Part shown: one piece after another, positions 26,182 to 37,630 of the stretch
How positions within the stretch are numbered: the stretch's first letter is position 1
How the letters are laid out: the number at the start of each line of letters is the position of its first letter
Source of the DNA: an uncultured Lachnospiraceae bacterium
GTDB taxonomy: Bacteria > Bacillota > Clostridia > Lachnospirales > Lachnospiraceae
DNA length: 64,000 nucleotides
Assembly: GCA_948473115.1 (NCBI GenBank)
Contig: CAOKWI010000007.1
Span: 1-64,000 of the forward strand
Reading direction: 5' to 3'
Translations under genes and position numbers: made by a program
The notes under the pieces: model-generated
Told to the model about the DNA's origin: nothing
Database searches by the model: none
What the model saw: the letters and a program-made list of their open reading frames with translations, nothing else

Positions 26182-27678
26182 ATGAAAAATTACATTATGG
26201 CATTGGATCAGGGGACAACCAGTTCCCGCTGCATTCTTTTCGACAAGTCAGGCAATATCTGTTCCATGGCACAGAAGGAATTTACCCAGATTTATCCCCA
26301 GCCCGGATGGGTGGAGCACAATCCCATGGAGATCTGGTCCTCCCAGCTGGCGGTGGCCACGGAGGCCATGGCGATGCTGGGAGCGGGTGCGGAACAGATA
26401 TCCGCCATCGGCATTACCAATCAGCGCGAGACTACCATACTATGGGACAGGAATACGGGGGAGCCCGTATACAATGCGATTGTGTGGCAGTGCCGCCGCA
26501 CCGCGGATATGATCGACGCGCTGAAGGAAGACGGTTTTGACCAGGTGATCAGGGAGAAGACGGGACTGATTCCTGACGCTTATTTCAGCGCTTCCAAGAT
26601 AGCCTGGATCCTGGAGCATGTGCCCGGCGCAAGGGAGAGGGCGGAAAAGGGCGAACTCCTCTTCGGCACAGTGGATACCTGGCTGATCTGGAATTTGACC
26701 AAGGGCGAAGTCCATGTGACGGACTATACAAACGCGTCCCGCACCATGCTCTATGATATCCACAAGCTGTGCTGGGATCAGGAGATCATGGACAGATTCC
26801 GGATCCCTGCTTCGATCCTGCCGGAAGTGCGTCCCTCCAGCCAGGTCTATGGACACACGAATGCCGGTGTGCTGGGCGGGGAGATTCCCATCGCGGGAGC
26901 GGCGGGAGACCAGCAGGCCGCGCTGTTCGGACAGTGCTGCTTTGAACAGGGGGAGGCCAAGAATACCTATGGAACCGGTTGCTTCCTGCTGATGAATACG
27001 GGAAAGGATGCCATCACATCCAAGTCAGGGCTTCTGACCACCATTGCCGCCAGCACCTCCGAGAAGCCGGAGTATGCGCTGGAGGGCAGCGTGTTTGTGG
27101 CGGGCGCGGGCATCCAGTGGCTCAGGGACAGCATGCGCATGATCAAGAGCGCCCCCCAGTCCCAGGAATATGCGGAGGCAGTGGAGGATACCACGGGAGT
27201 GTATGTGGTTCCCGCCTTTGCCGGAATGGGAGCGCCTTACTGGAATCAGTATGCCAGGGGTACGGTGGTGGGGATCACCAGGGGCTGTACCAAAGAGCAT
27301 TTCATCCGGGCCACCCTGGAATCCATCGCATACCAGACCGCGGATGTGCTGAAGGCCATGGAGCAGGACAGCGGCCTGCATCTGAAGAGCCTGAAGGTGG
27401 ACGGCGGTGCCAGCGCCAACGATTTCCTGATGCGTTTCCAGGCGGATATTGTCAACACGCTGGTGCACAGACCCAAATGTATTGAGACCACGGCCCTGGG
27501 AGCGGCTTACCTGGCAGGCCTGGCTGTGGGATACTGGAAGGATAAGGACGAGATCCGTGAGAACTGGCAGATTGGCGCGGTGTTTGAGCCTGCCATGGAG
27601 GATGAGAAGCGGGCGGCGCTGCTGAAAGGCTGGGAAAAGGCGGTCAGATGTGCCCTGGTATGGGCAGAGGAGGAGTGA
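26182..27678 (+). CDS. glpK: Glycerol kinase
   Basis: Phosphorylates glycerol to sn-glycerol 3-phosphate with ATP, trapping it in the cell. 498 residues from ATG 26182, which follows AGGAAAGGAG; the upstream in-frame start at 26113 has no site. FGGY-family signatures are clear: [15 protein letters not shown] at the N-terminus, [39 protein letters not shown] and [17 protein letters not shown] near residue 415. Neither glpF nor glpD adjoins it; instead an aminotransferase gene follows after seven bases, an unusual pairing. Confidence 0.97.
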   Translation: MKNYIMALDQGTTSSRCILFDKSGNICSMAQKEFTQIYPQPGWVEHNPMEIWSSQLAVATEAMAMLGAGAEQISAIGITNQRETTILWDRNTGEPVYNAIVWQCRRTADMIDALKEDGFDQVIREKTGLIPDAYFSASKIAWILEHVPGARERAEKGELLFGTVDTWLIWNLTKGEVHVTDYTNASRTMLYDIHKLCWDQEIMDRFRIPASILPEVRPSSQVYGHTNAGVLGGEIPIAGAAGDQQAALFGQCCFEQGEAKNTYGTGCFLLMNTGKDAITSKSGLLTTIAASTSEKPEYALEGSVFVAGAGIQWLRDSMRMIKSAPQSQEYAEAVEDTTGVYVVPAFAGMGAPYWNQYARGTVVGITRGCTKEHFIRATLESIAYQTADVLKAMEQDSGLHLKSLKVDGGASANDFLMRFQADIVNTLVHRPKCIETTALGAAYLAGLAVGYWKDKDEIRENWQIGAVFEPAMEDEKRAALLKGWEKAVRCALVWAEEE

Positions 27679-27685
27679 CGGAACA

Positions 27686-28876
27686 ATGTTAGTGCAGAAA
27701 TATAAGGATATGTTGTCGGGGAAGTCTGTGATCAGGCAGCTCGCGGAGTTTGCCACTGCCAGGGGGCAGGAGATCGGGTATGAGAATGTATTCGATTACA
27801 GCCTGGGGAATCCTTCCGTTCCCGTTCCCCAGGCGTTTACGGATGCCATGATCGAGATGCTGCGGACGGAGGATACAGTGCTGCTTCACGGATACAGCCC
27901 CAATCTGGGTATCACTTCCGTGAGGGAGGCGATTGCCGCTTCCCTGGAGAAACGGTTTGGCCTGCCTTACCGCAGGGAGCATATTTTCATGGCGTCCGGC
28001 GCTGCGGGTGCGCTGGCCCATGCGTTCCGGCTGGTGACGGAGCCGGGGGACGAGATATTGACTTTCGCGCCCTTTTTTCCGGAATATAATCCCTATGTCA
28101 ATCTGAGCGGCGCCGTGCTGAAGGTGGTTCCGCCCGATACGGAGACCTTCCAGATCAATTTTGAAAAGTTTGAGGAGATGCTGACGGAGAAGGTGATGGC
28201 AGTGCTGGTCAACACGCCCAACAATCCCTCCGGCGTGGTATATTCCGCGGAGACCCTGGAACGGCTGGCGCAGCTGCTGCGGGAGAAATCGCGCCAGTAC
28301 GGGCACGACATTTACCTGATCTCCGACGAGCCCTACAGGGAGATTGTGTTTGAAGGGGTGGAGGCGCCCTGTGTATCCTCTTTCTATGACAACACCATTA
28401 TGTGCTATTCCTTCTCCAAGTCCCTGTCCCTTCCGGGGGAGAGGATCGGCTATGTGGCCGTGAATCCCAACTGTAAGGACGGGGAGACCATGGTCAATAT
28501 GTGCGTTCAGATCTCCAGGGGGATCGGCCATAACTGTCCGCCCTCCATCATTCAGCTGGCAGTGGCCAGGGTGCTGGACCAGACGGCGGATCTGGGCGTT
28601 TATGAGACAAATATGAACCTGATTTATAAAGAACTGATGGAACTGGGCTTTCAGTGCGTGAAGCCGGGGGGGACCTTTTATATCTTTCCGAAGGCGCTGG
28701 AGGAAGATTCCCAGGCATTCTGCCGGAAGGCCCTGAAATATGATCTGGTCCTGGTGCCTGCGGACACCTTCGGAGCACCCGGATTTTTCCGCATGGCGTA
28801 CTGCATCGACACGGAGAAGGTGGAGCGTTCCCTGCCGGTATTGAGAAGATTTGTGAAGGAAACTTATGGAGGATAG
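27686..28876 (+). CDS. Class I/II pyridoxal-phosphate aminotransferase (AspC-like)
   Basis: 396 residues, fold-type I PLP enzyme. Visible features: NTPNNPSGVVYS, SDEPYREIVFEG, and the PLP lysine in CYSFSKSLSLPGERIGY near residue 240; the C-terminal Arg that binds the substrate carboxylate lies in FRMAYCID. It probably transfers amino groups between an amino acid and 2-oxoglutarate; which amino acid is not evident. The start has AGGAGG at 27668-27673; an upstream in-frame ATG at 27650 lies inside glpK. Confidence 0.92.
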   Translation: MLVQKYKDMLSGKSVIRQLAEFATARGQEIGYENVFDYSLGNPSVPVPQAFTDAMIEMLRTEDTVLLHGYSPNLGITSVREAIAASLEKRFGLPYRREHIFMASGAAGALAHAFRLVTEPGDEILTFAPFFPEYNPYVNLSGAVLKVVPPDTETFQINFEKFEEMLTEKVMAVLVNTPNNPSGVVYSAETLERLAQLLREKSRQYGHDIYLISDEPYREIVFEGVEAPCVSSFYDNTIMCYSFSKSLSLPGERIGYVAVNPNCKDGETMVNMCVQISRGIGHNCPPSIIQLAVARVLDQTADLGVYETNMNLIYKELMELGFQCVKPGGTFYIFPKALEEDSQAFCRKALKYDLVLVPADTFGAPGFFRMAYCIDTEKVERSLPVLRRFVKETYGG

Positions 28877-28952
28877 TGTGAAACATAAATTTTTCACACG
28901 CAAATTTGTGCCTGCGGCCAACATACAACAAAAAGCGTATGCTTTTCGTTGT
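28877..28952 (+). other. Two hairpins between aminotransferase and patatin genes
   Basis: GTGTGAAA / TTTCACAC spans 28877-28899 just past the stop codon, and ACAACAAAAAGC / GCTTTTCGTTGT spans about 28925-28952. Neither has a long T run, so they may be weak terminators or 3'-end stabilisers. Confidence 0.5.
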
Positions 28953-28993
28953 CAAGAATTCGCAGGTTACGGAAAGGCAGGGTTATTAGTATA

Positions 28994-29842
28994 ATGTATC
29001 AGGTTGGTTTGATTTTGGAAGGCGGCGGCATGAAGGGGCTTTACACTGCCGGCGTGCTTGATTTTTTCCTGGACAAGGATATCATGTGCTCCAGTGTTTA
29101 CGGCGTCTCCGCAGGCGCGTGCAGCATGTGCAGCTACCTGTCGAGACAGCGGGGCAGGACAAGGGATGTCAATATTGATTATGTGGACAGTAAACGATAT
29201 TGCGGCGTCAGGAGCCTTTTGACCTCCGGCGATCTGTTCAATGCCACCATGCTCTATCATCTGATCCCGGATTATCTGCATCCCTATGACCATAAAGCGT
29301 TTGCGGCGTATGAGGGAAAGGCCTACAGCGTTGCCACAAACATTGTCACGGGCAGGCCGGAGTATTTCCGCATCCGGGATATGAAAGCGGACATTGAAAA
29401 AATCCGCGCTTCCGCTTCCCTTCCCCTGGTGTCAAGGAATGTGGAGATTGGCGGGAATTATTATCTGGACGGGGGGCTCAGTGATTCCATTCCCCTGCAG
29501 AAATCCATTATGGACGGCAACCGGAAGAATATCGTGGTCATGACAAAGGAAGTGGGTTATGTCCGTCAGCCCACTGCGCATTTGGCACTCATAAAAGCGC
29601 GCTATCTGAAATATCCTAAAGTAGCGGAGCTGATGGCGGAGCGCCATATCAATTATAATGACCAGGTGGCTTATATTGAGAGACAGCAGGCAAACGGCCA
29701 GGCCTTCGTGATCCGTCCCCGGTTTGCCAGCGAGGTGGGCAGGGTGGAAAAGGACGCGGATAAGCTGAGGGCTCTGTACCGGCAGGGTTATGAGGAGGCG
29801 GAAGCCTGCTACGGGGAACTGAAGGCATATCTGGAGGACTGA
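28994..29842 (+). CDS. Patatin-like phospholipase (RssA/YjjU-type)
   Basis: 282 residues from ATG 28994. Ser-Asp dyad lipid hydrolase: the glycine-rich oxyanion loop LEGGGMKGLYTAGVLD, the nucleophile elbow YGVSAGACSM, and the Asp in LDGGLSDSIP near residue 162 are all present. The C-terminal region is the DUF6363-type extension of the YjjU-like branch. Predicted cytosolic or membrane-associated acyl hydrolase on phospholipids or lysophospholipids. The ribosome site is weak (AGGCAGGG). uppP follows after 35 bases. Confidence 0.9.
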   Translation: MYQVGLILEGGGMKGLYTAGVLDFFLDKDIMCSSVYGVSAGACSMCSYLSRQRGRTRDVNIDYVDSKRYCGVRSLLTSGDLFNATMLYHLIPDYLHPYDHKAFAAYEGKAYSVATNIVTGRPEYFRIRDMKADIEKIRASASLPLVSRNVEIGGNYYLDGGLSDSIPLQKSIMDGNRKNIVVMTKEVGYVRQPTAHLALIKARYLKYPKVAELMAERHINYNDQVAYIERQQANGQAFVIRPRFASEVGRVEKDADKLRALYRQGYEEAEACYGELKAYLED

Positions 29843-29877
29843 GGCATAAAGTAATGTAAACGGGAGATGAAATTTAT

Positions 29878-30729
29878 ATGTGGGAAATTATCAAGGCGAT
29901 TATTTATGGTGTGGTAGAGGGGATTACGGAGTGGCTGCCCATCAGCAGTACAGGCCACCTGATCCTTGTGGAGCAGCTCATTCCTTTCCAGGGAGTCAGC
30001 GGAGACTTCTTTGGCATGTTTGACGTGGTCATCCAGCTTGGGGCCATCCTGGCGGTGGTGCTGCTGTTTTGGAAGCAGATATGGCCCTTTGCCCTTACCA
30101 GGAAAGAGCGGCAGGGGCGGACAGGGCCTGCTTCCTATTTTAAGAAGGATATCTGGACACTCTGGTTTAAGATCCTTGTGTCCTGCGTGCCGGCGGCGGT
30201 CATCGGCGTACTCTTTGACGATGTGTTCGACGCGCTGTTCTATAATCCGCCCTGTGTGGCTATTGCGCTGGCGGTGTTCGGCGTTGCTTTTATCCTGATT
30301 GAAAACTGGAATAAAGGCCGGAAACCAAAAGTGACATCACTGTCGGAAATCACATACCAGACTGCCTTGCTGATCGGAGTGTTCCAGCTGATCGCGGCTG
30401 TATTTCCCGGCACTTCCCGCTCCGGAGCCACCATTGTGGGAGCGCTGCTGATCGGAGTGTCCAGAACCGTTGCCGCAGAGTACACGTTCTTCCTGGCGAT
30501 TCCGGTGATGTTCGGCGCCAGTCTGCTTAAGGTGGTGAAATTCGGTTTTGCATTTACGTCCCTGGAGCTGATGCTTCTGGTGATCGGAACGGTGGTGTCC
30601 TTTGTGGTATCGCTGTACGTGCTCCGCTTTTTGATGGGGTATATCAAGAAACATGATTTTAAGGTCTTCGGCTGGTACAGGATTGTGCTGGGCATTGTAG
30701 TGCTGTTATATTTTGGTTTTTTTTCGTAA
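29878..30729 (+). CDS. uppP: Undecaprenyl-diphosphate phosphatase
   Basis: Integral membrane enzyme of 283 residues that dephosphorylates undecaprenyl diphosphate so the lipid carrier can be reused for peptidoglycan and surface glycans; overproduction gives bacitracin resistance. BacA-family motifs are intact: EGITEWLPISSTGHLIL with the essential glutamate near the N-terminus and FPGTSRSGATIVGALLIG near residue 180. GGGAGATG precedes the start. The gene ends immediately before a new promoter. Confidence 0.96.
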   Translation: MWEIIKAIIYGVVEGITEWLPISSTGHLILVEQLIPFQGVSGDFFGMFDVVIQLGAILAVVLLFWKQIWPFALTRKERQGRTGPASYFKKDIWTLWFKILVSCVPAAVIGVLFDDVFDALFYNPPCVAIALAVFGVAFILIENWNKGRKPKVTSLSEITYQTALLIGVFQLIAAVFPGTSRSGATIVGALLIGVSRTVAAEYTFFLAIPVMFGASLLKVVKFGFAFTSLELMLLVIGTVVSFVVSLYVLRFLMGYIKKHDFKVFGWYRIVLGIVVLLYFGFFS

Positions 30730-30744
30730 AATACTAATAAAATG

Positions 30745-30773
30745 TTGACATTTATCGATAAACAGAATATACT
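30745..30773 (+). promoter_or_regulatory. Strong sigma-A promoter for the DUF6465-type gene
   Basis: TTGACA at 30745-30750, exactly 17 bases, TATACT at 30768-30773. A start of transcription near 30780 gives a leader of about 77 bases. Confidence 0.8.
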
Positions 30774-30856
30774 GCTTGTGTCGGAGAGTGAAAAAATCTG
30801 TTTTATAGGGAGAAAAGAGGATATTATTGCTTCATAAATGAAGGGAGAGAAAAGTT

Positions 30857-31330
30857 ATGGCAGCAGATAAGAAGGCAACCACAAAGGTTGAAGCACCCAA
30901 GGCAGTAGCAGCTAAAAAAGCAGCTGCGGACACTAAGACAGCGGCGCCTGTTAAGGCAGAGACGGAAAAGAAAGAGACAGTTAAGAGTGAAGCGGCTGTG
31001 AAGAAGACAGCAGAGGCAAAGAAGACGGAAGAGAAGAAAGCAACAGAGACCAAAAAGGCAGCAGCGGCAAAGAAGACAACTACCGGAACCGGACGGGGAA
31101 GAAAACCGGCAGCAGCTAAGAAGGCAGAGTTAAAGAGTGAACTTCATCTTCAGTTTGGCGGCAATTCCTATACACAGGAAGACATGGTGAAGATCGCTAA
31201 AGACGTATGGAAATATGACCTGAAGCAGAAGGTCGGGGATCTGGAAAGCGTTGAACTGTATATCAAGCCTGAAGATCATGCGGTTTACTACGTGATGAAC
31301 AAGGAGTTCACGGGCAGCTTTTATATTTAG
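30857..31330 (+). CDS. DUF6465-type protein with histone H1-like, AT-hook tail
   Basis: 157 residues. The first 90 are almost wholly Lys, Ala, Glu and Thr, resembling the tails of histone H1 and bacterial H1-like proteins, and end in TGRGRKPAAAKK, a recognisable AT-hook core (RGRKP). The last 65 residues (LHLQFGGNSYTQEDMVKIAKDVWKYDL onward) form a compact domain seen in Lachnospiraceae proteins of the DUF6465 group. A DNA- or RNA-binding architectural role is inferred from the tail. It is a single-gene unit with its own strong promoter, GAAGGGAG site and terminator, consistent with an abundant protein. Confidence 0.8.
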   Translation: MAADKKATTKVEAPKAVAAKKAAADTKTAAPVKAETEKKETVKSEAAVKKTAEAKKTEEKKATETKKAAAAKKTTTGTGRGRKPAAAKKAELKSELHLQFGGNSYTQEDMVKIAKDVWKYDLKQKVGDLESVELYIKPEDHAVYYVMNKEFTGSFYI

Positions 31331-31389
31331 GGACTGATAAAGAATTAGTTTTCATAAAGTATCACATAAATTAAAATCCGACTATCTGG

Positions 31390-31447
31390 AAAACCCTGGC
31401 GGAACTGGCAGTATGGCGATGGCCTCTGCTGACCGTCAGGGTTTTTT
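31390..31447 (+). terminator. Intrinsic terminator after the AT-hook gene
   Basis: AAAACCCTG (31390-31398) pairs with CAGGG and the first T residues from 31437; six Ts run to 31447. The enclosed stretch has a further GGCAG/CTGCT-type pairing. Confidence 0.8.
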
Positions 31448-31482
31448 AATAATTATTTTATATTTATTTCTGTGAAAATCGG

Positions 31483-31511
31483 TTGACAATATATGGGGTA
31501 AGTGATATTTT
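31483..31511 (+). promoter_or_regulatory. Sigma-A promoter of the hrcA operon
   Basis: TTGACA at 31483-31488, 17-base spacer, TATTTT at 31506-31511. Transcription would begin close to the CIRCE operator at 31526, so bound HrcA would block initiation. Confidence 0.75.
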
Positions 31512-31525
31512 ATGGTTAGCGGATG

Positions 31526-31552
31526 TTAGCACTCCCTTTTGACGAGTGCTAA
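31526..31552 (+). promoter_or_regulatory. CIRCE operator (HrcA binding site)
   Basis: Perfect consensus TTAGCACTC, nine-base spacer, GAGTGCTAA. HrcA binds this element and represses the class I heat-shock operon; the repressor gene itself starts 34 bases downstream, giving autoregulation. Confidence 0.97.
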
Positions 31553-31586
31553 TAACAAAAAGAAAGGCGGAGAAGGAGGTATAGAA

Positions 31587-32630
31587 ATGGAACTGGATGA
31601 CAGAAAGAAGAAGATTCTTCAGGCAGTTATCCGCAATTACCTGGAAACAGGGGAGCCCGTTGGCAGCAGGACCATTTCAAAGTATACCGACCTGAATTTA
31701 AGCTCCGCGACCATCCGGAACGAGATGGCTGATCTGGAGGAGATGGGCTATATTTTACAGCCCCACACTTCTGCCGGACGGATTCCTTCCGATAAGGGGT
31801 ACCGTCTCTACGTGGATACCATGATGGAGGAAAAAGAGCGGGAAGTTGTGGAAATGAAGGAAATGCTGGTGGAACGTCAGGATAAGATGGAGACGCTGCT
31901 GAAACAGGTGGCGAGAGTTCTTGCCCAGAATACCCAGTATGCCACGATGATTTCCGCGCCCCAGGCCAAGCGGAGCAAGCTGAAATTCATCCAGCTCTCC
32001 AGGGTGGATGCCGGACAGATCCTGGCAGTCATTGTCATAGAAGGGAATGTGATCAAGAATAACATTCTGGCTGTGGACGAGGAGATCAATGACGAGACGC
32101 TGTTAAAATTAAATATCCTGTTGAACACCCATCTGAATGGCTTGTCCATTGACGAGATCAATCTGGCGATGATAGCTGTCATGAAACAGCAGGCCGGTAT
32201 TCACAGCGCCATTGTCAGCGAGGTGATCGATGCGGTGGCGGAGGCCATCAGGGCGGAGGAGGATCTGGAGATCTATACCAGCGGCACCAACAATATCCTG
32301 CGATACCCGGAACTGGCGGATCATCAGAAAGCCAGTGAGCTGATCAATGCCTTTGAGGAAAAGCAGCTGCTGGGAACCCTTTTACAGGACAGCGGCGGAG
32401 AAGGGGAAAATACGGGGATACAGGTTTACATCGGTTCGGAAAGCCCTGTGCAGAGCATGCGTGACTGCAGCGTGGTCACTGCCACCTATGAACTGGGAGG
32501 CGGCATGAAAGGTACCGTAGGCATTGTAGGACCCAAGAGAATGGATTACGACAAAGTGATCAGGACGCTCAGGTCTTTGCAGGTACAGCTGGACGAATTG
32601 TATAAAGACGATGAGAAACAAGATAATTAA
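31587..32630 (+). CDS. hrcA: Heat-inducible transcription repressor HrcA
   Basis: 347 residues from ATG 31587, which has an ideal AAGGAGGT at 31573-31580; longer in-frame starts overlap CIRCE. The N-terminal winged helix is plain (KKILQAVIRNYLETGEPVGSRTISK, LSSATIRNEMADLEEMGYILQPHTSAGRIPSDKGYR), followed by the GAF-like dimer domain. HrcA holds the CIRCE sites of chaperone operons and needs GroEL to stay active, so unfolded protein relieves repression. First gene of hrcA-grpE-dnaK-dnaJ. Confidence 0.97.
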   Translation: MELDDRKKKILQAVIRNYLETGEPVGSRTISKYTDLNLSSATIRNEMADLEEMGYILQPHTSAGRIPSDKGYRLYVDTMMEEKEREVVEMKEMLVERQDKMETLLKQVARVLAQNTQYATMISAPQAKRSKLKFIQLSRVDAGQILAVIVIEGNVIKNNILAVDEEINDETLLKLNILLNTHLNGLSIDEINLAMIAVMKQQAGIHSAIVSEVIDAVAEAIRAEEDLEIYTSGTNNILRYPELADHQKASELINAFEEKQLLGTLLQDSGGEGENTGIQVYIGSESPVQSMRDCSVVTATYELGGGMKGTVGIVGPKRMDYDKVIRTLRSLQVQLDELYKDDEKQDN

Positions 32631-32763
32631 GATAGATGGACGGTAACGGATGAAGACAGACGGATGGTAACCGTGAAGAACAGGGTTCCGAACCGTTACT
32701 TCTGAACAGTTATGACAGATGTAGGAATACAGAGAAAGGTAAGTGCACAGAGAAAGGATTGAT

Positions 32764-33444
32764 ATGATGACAGAGCGGGAAAAGGAAGAGACATTAGCAG
32801 CGGGGTCCGCCGGAGAAGAGACAGAAGCGGCGGAAGAGAGAGAGACAGTGGAAGAAGTCATAGAGGATGCGGAAACGGCAGAAGATGATTCCCAGGAGGA
32901 TTCTTCCGGTGAAGACACTGCCGAAGATGCTTCCGAAGGTGAGGCGGTCATGAGCAGGGCGGAGAAGAAGGCCGCCAAAAAGCAGGCGAAGCTCGATAAA
33001 AAGGCGGAGGCCTACAAGGAGCAGATCGAGCAGCTGGAGGATAAGGTGAAACGCCAGCTGGCGGAATTCGAAAATTTCCGCAACCGTTCCGAGAAAGAGA
33101 AGCAGGCTATGTTTGAGACAGGAGCCAAGAGCGTGATCGAGAAGATCCTTCCCGTTGTGGACAATTTTGAGAGAGGCCTTGCCACCGTGCCGGAGGAGAA
33201 GCAGGAGGATCCCTTTGTGGACGGTATGAGCCGTGTATATAAGCAGCTCCTGACGGAACTGGAGAATATCGGCGTAAAGCCCATTGAAGCCGTGGGGCAG
33301 GAATTTGACCCCAATCTTCACAATGCGGTGATGCAGACGGAGAGCGAAGAGTACGAATCCGGCGTGGTGGCCCAGGAACTCCAGAAGGGGTATACCTACC
33401 GCGACAGCGTGGTCCGGCACTCCATGGTCTCTGTGGTGGAATAG
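32764..33444 (+). CDS. grpE: GrpE nucleotide exchange factor
   Basis: 226 residues from ATG 32764 (ATG 32767 is nearly as good; AAAGGA serves both). A very acidic N-terminus of about 65 residues is followed by a long helix and coiled coil (KQAKLDKKAEAYKEQIEQLEDKVKRQLAEFENFRNR) and the C-terminal beta domain with the family signature GYTYRDSVVRHSMVSV. It releases ADP from DnaK. It lies 133 bases after hrcA, with no clear terminator between. Confidence 0.97.
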   Translation: MMTEREKEETLAAGSAGEETEAAEERETVEEVIEDAETAEDDSQEDSSGEDTAEDASEGEAVMSRAEKKAAKKQAKLDKKAEAYKEQIEQLEDKVKRQLAEFENFRNRSEKEKQAMFETGAKSVIEKILPVVDNFERGLATVPEEKQEDPFVDGMSRVYKQLLTELENIGVKPIEAVGQEFDPNLHNAVMQTESEEYESGVVAQELQKGYTYRDSVVRHSMVSVVE

Positions 33445-33528
33445 GGGCGGAGCCCTTCCGGCGAGGGCAAAGCGTTTCAGTAAGGTATCAATTTAAGATT
33501 TATTATATTCTATAAGAAAACAAATTGA

Positions 33529-35418
<1,890 letters not shown>

Positions 35419-35459
35419 TGATATAAGATGATGTACAAGGGCAGGCAAGAGGTATAAGT

Positions 35460-36647
35460 ATGGCAGAGCAGAAAAGGGACTACTACGAAGTTCTTGGCGT
35501 TGAGAAAAATGCAGATGATGCTGCAATAAAAAAAGCATATCGTGTGCTGGCCAAAAAATATCACCCGGATATGAATCCGGGTGATGCTGAGGCTGAGAAA
35601 AAGTTTAAGGAAGCTTCCGAGGCGTATGCGGTGCTCAGTGATCCGGACAAGAGAAAGCAGTACGATCAGTTTGGCCATGCTGCCTTTGAGGGAGGCGCAG
35701 GCGGAGCCGGCGGTTTCGATTTCAGCGGAATGGATTTCGAGGACATTTTCGGAGATCTTTTCGGAAGCTTTTTCGGAGGCGGCAGGAGCAGCAGAGCCGG
35801 CAGCAATGGTCCCATGAAGGGAGCCAACCTGCGCACCAGTGTCCGCATCACATTCGAGGAGGCAGTGTTCGGCTGCAATAAGGAGATCGAGCTGACCGTC
35901 AAGGAAACCTGTAAGACCTGTAACGGTTCCGGGGCAAGACCGGGAACCAGCCCCGAGACCTGTAAGCGGTGCGGCGGCAAGGGACAGACGGTGGTGACGG
36001 AAAATGCCTTTTTCGGGATTACCAGAAGTGTAAAGATATGTCCCGACTGTCAGGGAACCGGCAAAGTGATCAAGGAGAAATGCCCCGAGTGTTACGGTTC
36101 CGGTTATATTTCCATGAAGAAGCGGTATTCCGTGGATATTCCCGCGGGCATCGACAATGGTCAGTCCGTCCGCAAGCCCGGACTGGGTGACCCCGGCATC
36201 AACGGCGGACCCAGGGGAGATGTGCTGGTGGAGGTCATCGTGGGACGTCATCCCATCTTCCAGAGGCAGGATATGGATATCTATTCCACCGTTCCCATGT
36301 CTTATGCGGTGGCCACGCTGGGAGGGGAGGTTCTGATCGATACGGTGGACGGCAAGGTTATCTATGATGTAAAGGCCGGCACACAGACCGACACCAGGGT
36401 ACGGTTAAAGGGCAAGGGTGTTCCTTCCTGGAGAAACAGGGATGTCCGGGGCGACCATTATGTGACCCTGGTGGTGCAGGTGCCTGACAGGCTGAGCCAT
36501 GAGGCAAAGGAGCTGCTGCGTCAGTTTGACGAACTCACCGGCGATTCCCTCCATGCCGCAAAGAATGCCACAGGCCAGGGTGGCGGAGACGATCCGAAGG
36601 ATACGAAAGACGCCAGGGACAGTAAAAAGAAGAAATTCTGGAAATAA
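35460..36647 (+). CDS. dnaJ: Chaperone DnaJ (Hsp40, type I)
   Basis: 395 residues. J domain with HPD ([11 protein letters not shown]) at about residue 33, a Gly/Phe-rich segment ([25 protein letters not shown]), four CxxCxGxG zinc repeats ([32 protein letters not shown]) and two C-terminal beta domains. Delivers substrates to DnaK and triggers ATP hydrolysis. The AAGAGGT site precedes the start; last gene of the heat-shock operon. Confidence 0.98.
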   Translation: MAEQKRDYYEVLGVEKNADDAAIKKAYRVLAKKYHPDMNPGDAEAEKKFKEASEAYAVLSDPDKRKQYDQFGHAAFEGGAGGAGGFDFSGMDFEDIFGDLFGSFFGGGRSSRAGSNGPMKGANLRTSVRITFEEAVFGCNKEIELTVKETCKTCNGSGARPGTSPETCKRCGGKGQTVVTENAFFGITRSVKICPDCQGTGKVIKEKCPECYGSGYISMKKRYSVDIPAGIDNGQSVRKPGLGDPGINGGPRGDVLVEVIVGRHPIFQRQDMDIYSTVPMSYAVATLGGEVLIDTVDGKVIYDVKAGTQTDTRVRLKGKGVPSWRNRDVRGDHYVTLVVQVPDRLSHEAKELLRQFDELTGDSLHAAKNATGQGGGDDPKDTKDARDSKKKKFWK

Positions 36648-36708
36648 GGAAGAACTCTAAGCGTTAAGTGTAAATATTTCGTGAATTATTTAGAAAAAAG
36701 CAGTGTGT

Positions 36709-36744
36709 AACGCCGCAGGATCCGGATGAGGGATCTGCGGCGTT
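36709..36744 (+). terminator. Terminator of the heat-shock operon
   Basis: AACGCCGCA (36709-36717) pairs with TGCGGCGTT (36736-36744), extended inward by GATCC/GGATC after a one-base bulge. A short TTT follows at 36748-36750. It ends 26 bases before the Fic start. Confidence 0.65.
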
Positions 36745-36770
36745 GGGTTTCCTATGGGGAGAATGAGCCG

Positions 36771-37625
36771 ATGGCAGAGGGAAAGAAATGGCAGTTTGAC
36801 CTGAATGAATATGTCCGGCAGGGCGAGCCTGAACAGGCTGAAAAAAGCGAGGCATGGCAGATTGCCATCGGCCTGCAGCAGGTGGACGGCCTTTCGACCT
36901 CGGAATATCTTCTGGACACAGCGAAGGAACATATTGAGGGAAAAATCAGTATTAAGGAGGCTCAGAAGCAGATTTACGCCTACTATGAAGAACGGTCTGA
37001 CAGGAAGGAAATGGAAGACGGCACAGAGGAGGCGGATATTGTATCAGCCAGGATCACAGAACTTTTGGGAGAAAAGACCTTCCAGTTTTCGCCGGCAGAA
37101 TATCAGAACATTCATCGCAGAATGTTTGAGCGTGTTTTTCCCCATGCCGGACAGTTTAGGACCTATAATATTACGAAGAGAGAGTGGGTGCTGAACGGAG
37201 AGACCGTTATTTATGCATCCTGGGAGAGTATAAGGGATACGCTGGATTATGATTTCCGGGTGGAAAAGCAGTTTTCCTATGAGGGGTTATCCATGGGGGA
37301 ATATATCCGTCATCTGGCAAAGTTTACATCGGATATCTGGCAGATCCATCCGTTTTGTGAGGGAAACACCAGGACAACGGCGGTTTTTGTCATAAAATAC
37401 ATGAAAACATTTGGCATGGATATAGGGAATGATGCTTTTAAAAGCAATTCCTGGTACTTTAGGAATGCGTTGGTCAGGGCGAATTATAATGATTTCCGAA
37501 GGGGCATCCATGCAACCACACGGTACCTGGAAATGTTTTTCAGCAACCTGTTGTCAGGGACAGGGTATGAGCTGAAAAACAGAACTATACATGTGGATTT
37601 TAAAGAAAATCCTCCCTATTTATAA
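36771..37625 (+). CDS. Fic-domain protein with a fused VbhA-like antitoxin segment
   Basis: 284 residues from ATG 36771 (GGGGAGA at 36756-36762). Residues 20-65 (AIGLQQVDGLSTSEYLLDTAKEHIEGKISIKEAQKQIYAYYE) resemble the small VbhA-type antitoxins that normally block Fic toxins by an inhibitory helix, here joined to the enzyme. The Fic core follows; its active-site loop is HPFCEGNTRTT near residue 188, a variant of HxFx(D/E)GNGRxxR in which the second Gly of GNG is Thr. Fic enzymes usually attach AMP to a target protein using ATP; the His is retained. With its inhibitor in cis it may be a regulated enzyme rather than a free toxin. Accessory gene by content and position. Confidence 0.85.
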   Translation: MAEGKKWQFDLNEYVRQGEPEQAEKSEAWQIAIGLQQVDGLSTSEYLLDTAKEHIEGKISIKEAQKQIYAYYEERSDRKEMEDGTEEADIVSARITELLGEKTFQFSPAEYQNIHRRMFERVFPHAGQFRTYNITKREWVLNGETVIYASWESIRDTLDYDFRVEKQFSYEGLSMGEYIRHLAKFTSDIWQIHPFCEGNTRTTAVFVIKYMKTFGMDIGNDAFKSNSWYFRNALVRANYNDFRRGIHATTRYLEMFFSNLLSGTGYELKNRTIHVDFKENPPYL

Positions 37626-37630
37626 TAATA

